From assembly GCF_016865425.1 (NCBI RefSeq), contig NZ_AP023355.1, positions 3,532,198 through 3,596,197 of the forward strand: a DNA stretch of 64,000 nt, in the 5' to 3' direction. Numbering within the stretch: position 1 is the first letter of the stretch; each line of letters starts with the position of its first letter. The translations under genes were made by a program, and so were the position numbers. The notes beneath the pieces were generated by a model. The model ran no database searches, was not told the DNA's origin, and saw only the letters and a program-made list of their open reading frames with translations. This document shows, one piece after another, positions 59,660 through 64,000 of the stretch. This stretch comes from Actinocatenispora thailandica. Its GTDB lineage: Bacteria; Actinomycetota; Actinomycetes; Mycobacteriales; Micromonosporaceae.

Positions 59660-60619
59660 ATGAGGGTGTTGGTGACCGGCGGCGCCGGGTTCATCGGCTC
59701 CGCGTACGTGCGGGCGGCGCTGGCCGGCGAGTACGGGCCGACCGGCCCCTCCGAGGTCACCGTGCTGGACCTGCTCACCTACGCCGGTCGCCGGGACAAC
59801 CTGCCGGCCCGGCACGAGCGGCTGCGGTTCGTGCACGGCGACGTGCGGGATGCCGCCACCCTGGCCGAGGTGGTGCCGGGCCACGACGCGGTGCTGCATT
59901 TCGCGGCGGAGTCGCATGTGGACAGATCGGTCTCCGACGCGGACGACTTCGTGTCCACCAACGTGCTCGGCACCCAACGGCTGCTCGACGCCTGCCGTCG
60001 CGCCGGGATCGGCACCGTGCTGTGCGTGTCCACCGACGAGGTGTACGGGTCGATCGACGTCGGCTCCTGGTCGGAGGAGGCCCCGCTGGCGCCGAACTCG
60101 CCGTACGCGGCGGCCAAGGCGGGCGCCGAGCTGCTCGCCCGCGCGTACCACCGCACGCACGGCATGGACGTGCGGATCACCCGCGGCTGCAACACCTACG
60201 GCCCGCACCAGAACGTCGAGAAGCTCATCCCCCGGTTCGTCACCAACCTGCTGTCCGGTGCGCCGGTCCCGCTGTACGGGGACGGCCGGAACCGGCGCGA
60301 GTGGCTGCACGTCGCGGACCACTGCGCGGCGATCCAGCTGGTGCTGACCGCGGGAGCGCCGGGCGGCGTGTACAACGTCGGCAGCGGGGTGGAGCTGACC
60401 AACGCCGAGCTGACCGCCCGGCTGGTCCGGCTCTGCGCCGCCGATCCCGGGCTGGTCCGGCACGTCACCGACCGCAAGGGCCACGACCTGCGCTACTCGC
60501 TCGACTCGGCGCGGATCACACGCCTCGGCTTCCGGCCCCGAGTGGAGTTCGCCGACGGCCTGGCCGACACCGTCGACTGGTACCGCAGCCATCCCGAGTG
60601 GTGGCACCCGGACCGGTGA
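59660..60619 (+). CDS. dTDP-glucose 4,6-dehydratase-like epimerase/dehydratase
   Basis: 319-aa SDR protein with MRVLVTGGAGFIGSAYVRAA, LHFAAESHVDRSVSDAD, the Asp-Glu pair in CVSTDEVYG, SPYAAAKAGAELLARAYHRT with the YxxxK pair, and RGCNTYGPHQNVEKLIPRFV. These match RmlB/RfbB-type dTDP-glucose 4,6-dehydratases, which start dTDP-6-deoxyhexose synthesis. No rmlA, rmlC or rmlD and no glycosyltransferases are nearby, so the gene is an orphan and its exact sugar is not certain. No SD is obvious. Confidence 0.9.
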   Translation: MRVLVTGGAGFIGSAYVRAALAGEYGPTGPSEVTVLDLLTYAGRRDNLPARHERLRFVHGDVRDAATLAEVVPGHDAVLHFAAESHVDRSVSDADDFVSTNVLGTQRLLDACRRAGIGTVLCVSTDEVYGSIDVGSWSEEAPLAPNSPYAAAKAGAELLARAYHRTHGMDVRITRGCNTYGPHQNVEKLIPRFVTNLLSGAPVPLYGDGRNRREWLHVADHCAAIQLVLTAGAPGGVYNVGSGVELTNAELTARLVRLCAADPGLVRHVTDRKGHDLRYSLDSARITRLGFRPRVEFADGLADTVDWYRSHPEWWHPDR

Positions 60620-60685
60620 CCGGCACCGGCCACGGCGCGGTTCAGGGCCGCGACCGGCGCCGGTCACGAAGCGGTTCAGGGCCGC
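60618..60685. repeat. 34-bp tandem duplication at rfbB-like/GNAT junction
   Basis: Two adjacent 34-base copies (60618-60651 and 60652-60685) differing at four positions. The right copy contains the end and stop codon of the convergent GNAT gene; the left copy overlaps the dehydratase stop codon. Confidence 0.85.
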
Positions 60686-61581
60686 GGGCGATAGGTGACG
60701 GTGCGGGCCACCGGGCGGAAGCCGAGCGCCGTGTAGAGCCGGCGGGGCACCGGGTAGGCGGCATCGCCGCGCGGGTAGACGACGGCTCGGGTCGCGCCGG
60801 CCGCACGCAGCGCGTGCAGGCAGGCGATGCTCGCCGCGGCGGCCAGGCCACGCCGCGCGTACCGCGGATCGGTACCGACCGGCTCCAGTTCACCGGCCGC
60901 GTTCGCGCCGTCCAGCCAGCCCAGCGCGAACGCGGCGAACCCGCCGCCCGGCGCGACCACCACCTGATCCAGCTCCGGCCGGTACGGCCAGGTCGTCGTC
61001 ACCGAGCGGTACCGCTGCGCCGACATCTCGGACTCGCCGGCGAGTGCGACCGGCGGTACCAGCAGCGCACCGACCCGTGCCGGCCGCCACGCAGCGCGAT
61101 GCGCCGCGGCCCGCGCCGGGATCTCACCGGGCCGTACCGCCCTGGTGGTGAAGCCCGCCGGCAGCCGCGGCCGATCCGGCAGCGAATCCAGGGCCCGCTC
61201 GCAGTGCAGGAAGTACGGTGCATCGTCGACGGGGCCGAAGCCGTTGCGGTGCAGGGCATCCGTCAGGTGCGTCTCGGTGTCGAGCACCGTCACCGCGGGC
61301 CGCCCGCCGGGCGCGTGCGCGCGCAGCCATGCGAGTACCGGGTCGGCGGCGCCCGGCCGGTCCGGATCCACGTGCAGGCCGGCCTCGCCGGATGGTTCGA
61401 CCATGGCCCAGGCGATCGGCGTGGCCCCCTCGGTCCAGATCGCCGCCGGGCCCGCGAAGCCGGCATGGCACTGCCAGGCCAGATCGCCCGCGTGCCAGCG
61501 CTGCCGCGGGCTCCAGCTGCGCTGCACCGCCGCCTGCATCGCCCGCAGGTCGGCGCCGCCGCCCGCCTCGCGTCGCCGCAT
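60676..61581 (-). CDS. Double-domain GNAT acetyltransferase
   Basis: 301-aa protein with GAGGAGG before the ATG. Residues about 1-125 form a degenerate GNAT domain (AWQCHAGFAGPAAIWTEG, HRNGFGPVDDAPYFLHCE); residues about 140-301 a full one with FAAFALGWLDGAN and the acetyl-CoA loop DPRYARRGLAAAAS, then YPVPRRLYTALGFRPV. Tandem GNATs are frequent in actinobacteria (mycothiol synthase is one), but this lacks obvious MshD hallmarks. The acceptor is unknown. Confidence 0.9.
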   Translation of the reverse strand: MRRREAGGGADLRAMQAAVQRSWSPRQRWHAGDLAWQCHAGFAGPAAIWTEGATPIAWAMVEPSGEAGLHVDPDRPGAADPVLAWLRAHAPGGRPAVTVLDTETHLTDALHRNGFGPVDDAPYFLHCERALDSLPDRPRLPAGFTTRAVRPGEIPARAAAHRAAWRPARVGALLVPPVALAGESEMSAQRYRSVTTTWPYRPELDQVVVAPGGGFAAFALGWLDGANAAGELEPVGTDPRYARRGLAAAASIACLHALRAAGATRAVVYPRGDAAYPVPRRLYTALGFRPVARTVTYRPRP

Positions 61582-61787
61582 CCGCGCCTCCTCGCTCAGC
61601 CGGCACGCTAGCCGCGCCGCCCCGCACCGGGAAGCGCATTACCGCCGCCGGCACCTCGCACCCGGCTCGGCATCCCCCGGCGGGTCGCGTCACTCGGCAC
61701 GGCGGGGCGGGTCGTGGACTGCTCGGCACGGCCGGCCGGGCTGTGCGCCGCTCGGCGGGGCCGGGCGGATCGCGGCACAATCAGACG

Positions 61788-62990
61788 ATGGTCGGGTTCG
61801 GGACGCGCCGCACCGTGGTGCTGCTGATCGTGTCCCGCTCGCTGCAGCTCGGCTCGGTGTCGATGGGCACCCTGGCGCTGCCGTTCGCGCTGCTGCCGCG
61901 GGGCGTGGCCGGCGCGGCGGCGATCCCGCTCGGGGTGGCTGCGGTGCAAGGGGTGCTGGGGGGCGCCGGCGGCGCGGTCACCGACCGGCTGGGCAGGCCG
62001 CTACCGCTGGTAGCCGGGGCGGCGCTCACCGCCGGGGCGTGGGCGGTGGCCGCCGGCTGGGGTGCCTCGAGTGCGGTCGCCTGCGCCAGCGCCGCGATCG
62101 CCGGTGCCGCCGGTGCGCTGTTCCTGCCGGCGGCCACCGCGCTGATGCAGCAGCTGGTGCCGGCGCCGCGGCTACTGCGCCGCAACGCCGTCCTGCTGCT
62201 GGCCAGCTCCCTGACCGCGTTCCTCGCCGCGCTGCTCGGCGGGGTGCTGATCGCGCTGGTCGGCTGGGCGGCGGCCCTCGCGGCCGCCGCGGTGCTGGCG
62301 GCGCTCGCCGGCGCCGGCAGCCTGCTGCTGCATCGGGACCCTGCGACCGGCAACCTCGCTCCGGGCCGCGCCGGCCCCCGACGCGGCCCTTCGGTCCCGC
62401 ACGGGCCGGCACTGCCGCGCCGGTGGAGGTGGCTGCTGACCGGCCAGTTGGGCATCCTCGCCGCGGTGGCGACGGTGGCGGCGGCCACCGGTCCACCGGC
62501 CGGGTACGGCGTCGGGACGGTCGGGCCGATCCGCTCGGTGGTGGCCGCGACCGGGGTGGCCGCGGTCGCGGTGATCCTGGTGCTCGCTCCGGTACGCCGG
62601 CCGGCCCGGCTCGCGTTGCTGGTCGGGCTCGGCGCCGTACCTGTCCTGCTGGTCGGCGCCACCGCCGCGCCGGGTTGGCTGCTGCTCGCCGCGCTCGGGG
62701 TGGCCTCGATCAGCCACAGCGTGCTGGATCTGCTGTCCGAGACGGTGTTGGAGCTGCACGTCTCGGCCGCGGTGATCGGCCGGACCGCCGGGCTACGGTT
62801 GCTCGGCCCCGGAGCGGTCTCGGTTCTCGCGCTCACCGCGCGGTTCTCCCATCACGCGACGCCGTTGGTTCTCGGCGCGGCGGCGGTCGCGGTCGGCAGC
62901 ACCGGGGCGATCCTGCTCGTGCCCCGGATCCGGCGGCTCACCGCTCCGCTCGGTGCACCGGCACCGGTGGCCGAACGGCAGCCAGGCTGA
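61788..62990 (+). CDS. MFS-like membrane protein
   Basis: 400-aa very hydrophobic protein with about 11-12 helices. The first half has TDRLGRPLPLVAGAALTAG, similar to the MFS helix 2-3 loop, and AGAAGALFLPAATALMQQL; a central basic loop (LAPGRAGPRRGPSVPHG) separates the halves. It resembles permease or enterobactin-exporter-like MFS proteins but is degenerate in the second half. No SD is visible before ATG 61788. Substrate unknown. Confidence 0.75.
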   Translation: MVGFGTRRTVVLLIVSRSLQLGSVSMGTLALPFALLPRGVAGAAAIPLGVAAVQGVLGGAGGAVTDRLGRPLPLVAGAALTAGAWAVAAGWGASSAVACASAAIAGAAGALFLPAATALMQQLVPAPRLLRRNAVLLLASSLTAFLAALLGGVLIALVGWAAALAAAAVLAALAGAGSLLLHRDPATGNLAPGRAGPRRGPSVPHGPALPRRWRWLLTGQLGILAAVATVAAATGPPAGYGVGTVGPIRSVVAATGVAAVAVILVLAPVRRPARLALLVGLGAVPVLLVGATAAPGWLLLAALGVASISHSVLDLLSETVLELHVSAAVIGRTAGLRLLGPGAVSVLALTARFSHHATPLVLGAAAVAVGSTGAILLVPRIRRLTAPLGAPAPVAERQPG

Positions 62991-63067
62991 CCGGTCGTCG
63001 GCCGCGCCGGGGCACCGTCGGCCGTGACCGGCTCGCCGGCCGGATCGTGCGGCACCGGTCGGGCGGC

Positions 63068-64000
63068 TCAGTTGGTGGCGAAGGTCCAGACGGCGCGCGG
63101 GCCGGGCCCCACGGCCAGGCTGGAGTGGCCGATGGTCTCGGTGTCCCGGCGGCCGGTGGGGTGGTTGAGGGACATGGTGATGCGGCGCAGGCCGACGTGG
63201 GCGACCGGGACCGCGTCGAACTGGATGGTGGTGCCGCCGCGCAACGCGACCGCCCCGGTGCCGTCGGCGCGCACCACGAATCCGCCGGCCCGCAGCAGCG
63301 GCAGCGTGCTGTCCAGGTCGCGCCGGGTGACCGCGAGTTCGATGCCGCTGACGTCGCGCATCAGGTGCTGGCGGTAGTCGTTCGACAGGTACCGGTCGCG
63401 GCCGACGTCGCCCGGAAAGCGGGCCGGTTCGGTGCCGCTGCGCGGATCGGCGAAGTACTCCGGCCGGTACTCCATCGCCCAGGCGCCGAAGGTGTCGTAC
63501 TGCTCGCTGGTGTACACCGCGTCGAACCACGGCACCGGCACGCCGTCGCCGAAGTCGCGGGTCTGTTGGAACGTGACCGGGTCGGGCACGCCCTCCGCCG
63601 GCAGCCGGCCGGTGACGGTCGCCAGGTCACCGGCGTGTTCGCTCGACACGCCCATCCCGGCCGCGCCCAGCTCGCCGTCCTTTCCGGGCACGTCACCGGT
63701 ACCGAACAGTTCCAGGTAGGTCTGGTGGCCGAGCAGGTAGCGCCCGGTCCAGGTCTCGCCGCCGGCCCCGGTGGTGGTCCGCACCTGGAAGTTCGCGAAG
63801 CCGCGCAGGTAGTCGGAGTGCTCGATCGCGTCGGCGGTGACCCGGTCGAACACCCCGTAGGCGTGGTTGAAGAACAGCAGTTGCCGGCCGGGCCACGGGT
63901 GCTGCGCCGCGGCAGCCGCCCGGCCGGCAGCGCCGACGACGGTGCCGGCCAGCGCCACCGCCAGCACCGCGGCGAGCAGGACGATTCGGCGCGGCAGCGC
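63068..64000 (-). CDS. Secreted DUF5829 family protein, 5' end beyond window
   Basis: At least 311 residues; the frame stays open to the window edge and its first residues are ALPRRIVLLAAVLAVALAG, the middle of a signal peptide, so the start lies just outside. The mature protein includes LLFFNHAYGVFDRVTADAIE, RYLLGHQTYLELFGTGD, AGMGVSSEHAGDL and WFDAVYTSEQYDTFGAWAMEY, typical of DUF5829, a secreted actinobacterial family related to glyoxalase-like folds. Function unknown. No terminator was found in the short gap beyond its stop. Confidence 0.82.
   Translation of the reverse strand, partial: ALPRRIVLLAAVLAVALAGTVVGAAGRAAAAAQHPWPGRQLLFFNHAYGVFDRVTADAIEHSDYLRGFANFQVRTTTGAGGETWTGRYLLGHQTYLELFGTGDVPGKDGELGAAGMGVSSEHAGDLATVTGRLPAEGVPDPVTFQQTRDFGDGVPVPWFDAVYTSEQYDTFGAWAMEYRPEYFADPRSGTEPARFPGDVGRDRYLSNDYRQHLMRDVSGIELAVTRRDLDSTLPLLRAGGFVVRADGTGAVALRGGTTIQFDAVPVAHVGLRRITMSLNHPTGRRDTETIGHSSLAVGPGPRAVWTFATN

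Overview
The window is chromosomal DNA of a very GC-rich actinomycete. Codons end almost always in G or C, GTG starts are common, Shine-Dalgarno (SD) sites read GGAGG/GGGAG, and Tat-type and lipobox export signals recur. The gene types (S53 protease, GH76, GH25, SigE-family sigma factor, DivIVA-like protein, AIM24 pair, cyclic-nucleotide-domain kinase beside a TrxR-like flavoprotein, ThiD-TenA fusion) fit a soil actinomycete, perhaps of Micromonosporaceae type. That placement is inference. No phage, insertion sequence, CRISPR array, rRNA or biosynthetic cluster is visible. The only RNA genes seen are one tRNA-Leu(GAG) and a TPP riboswitch.

Layout. 1-2.8 kb: end of a flavoprotein reductase gene, a cNMP-domain histidine kinase and a small nucleoside-deoxyribosyltransferase-like protein. 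2.8-3.9 kb: a decayed NAD(P)-binding gene with a 10-bp duplication frameshift, a 9-bp minisatellite, a strong hairpin and a THI box. 3.9-6.85 kb: thiM-thiE-thiD/tenA, a thiamine salvage operon with 4-bp overlaps under the riboswitch. 7-16.7 kb: mainly exported or degradative enzymes (two secreted proteins of unknown role, YtcJ-like amidohydrolase, GH76, sedolisin) plus a P450 and a rhomboid-like membrane protein. 17-21 kb: DUF1269 protein and kdpDE without kdpFABC. 21.3-25.2 kb: a GT2-GtrA and GT39 pair for lipid-linked sugar transfer. 25.4-34 kb: FBP zinc-finger protein, tRNA-Leu, NmrA-like reductase, membrane esterase, Tat-exported six-hairpin glycosidase with a LacI-type operator, DUF1992, DUF899, a small ATPase and a membrane-anchored GH3 protein with an RGG-like repeat tail.

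34-45 kb: a WYL regulator divergent from a UvrA2-type ATPase with a shared palindrome, a class A beta-lactamase lipoprotein, an SRPBCC/TetR divergent pair around a perfect 34-bp palindrome, DinB, xylulokinase, MFS exporter, DivIVA-like protein and cobT. 45-53 kb: FHA protein overlapping an EF-Tu domain-II-like protein, FhuF-like protein, SigE-family sigma factor with a likely membrane partner, two zinc-ribbon AIM24 proteins, GH25 muramidase and a lipoprotein. 53-57 kb: ROK repressor, APC permease and ROK kinase forming a self-contained uptake/phosphorylation cassette with an operator. 57-64 kb: a small lower-GC DUF2750/DUF7683-like cassette, a second APC permease, a dTDP-glucose 4,6-dehydratase-like gene, a double GNAT protein, an MFS-like protein and a DUF5829-like secreted protein cut by the window edge.

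Most of the sequence is ordinary accessory and housekeeping content. The best leads are small: regulatory palindromes whose owner genes can be named, in-frame coding minisatellites, and two unfamiliar gene partnerships (ROK-APC-ROK, and FHA with an EF-Tu domain-II-like protein). I did not find a clearly new multi-gene system.
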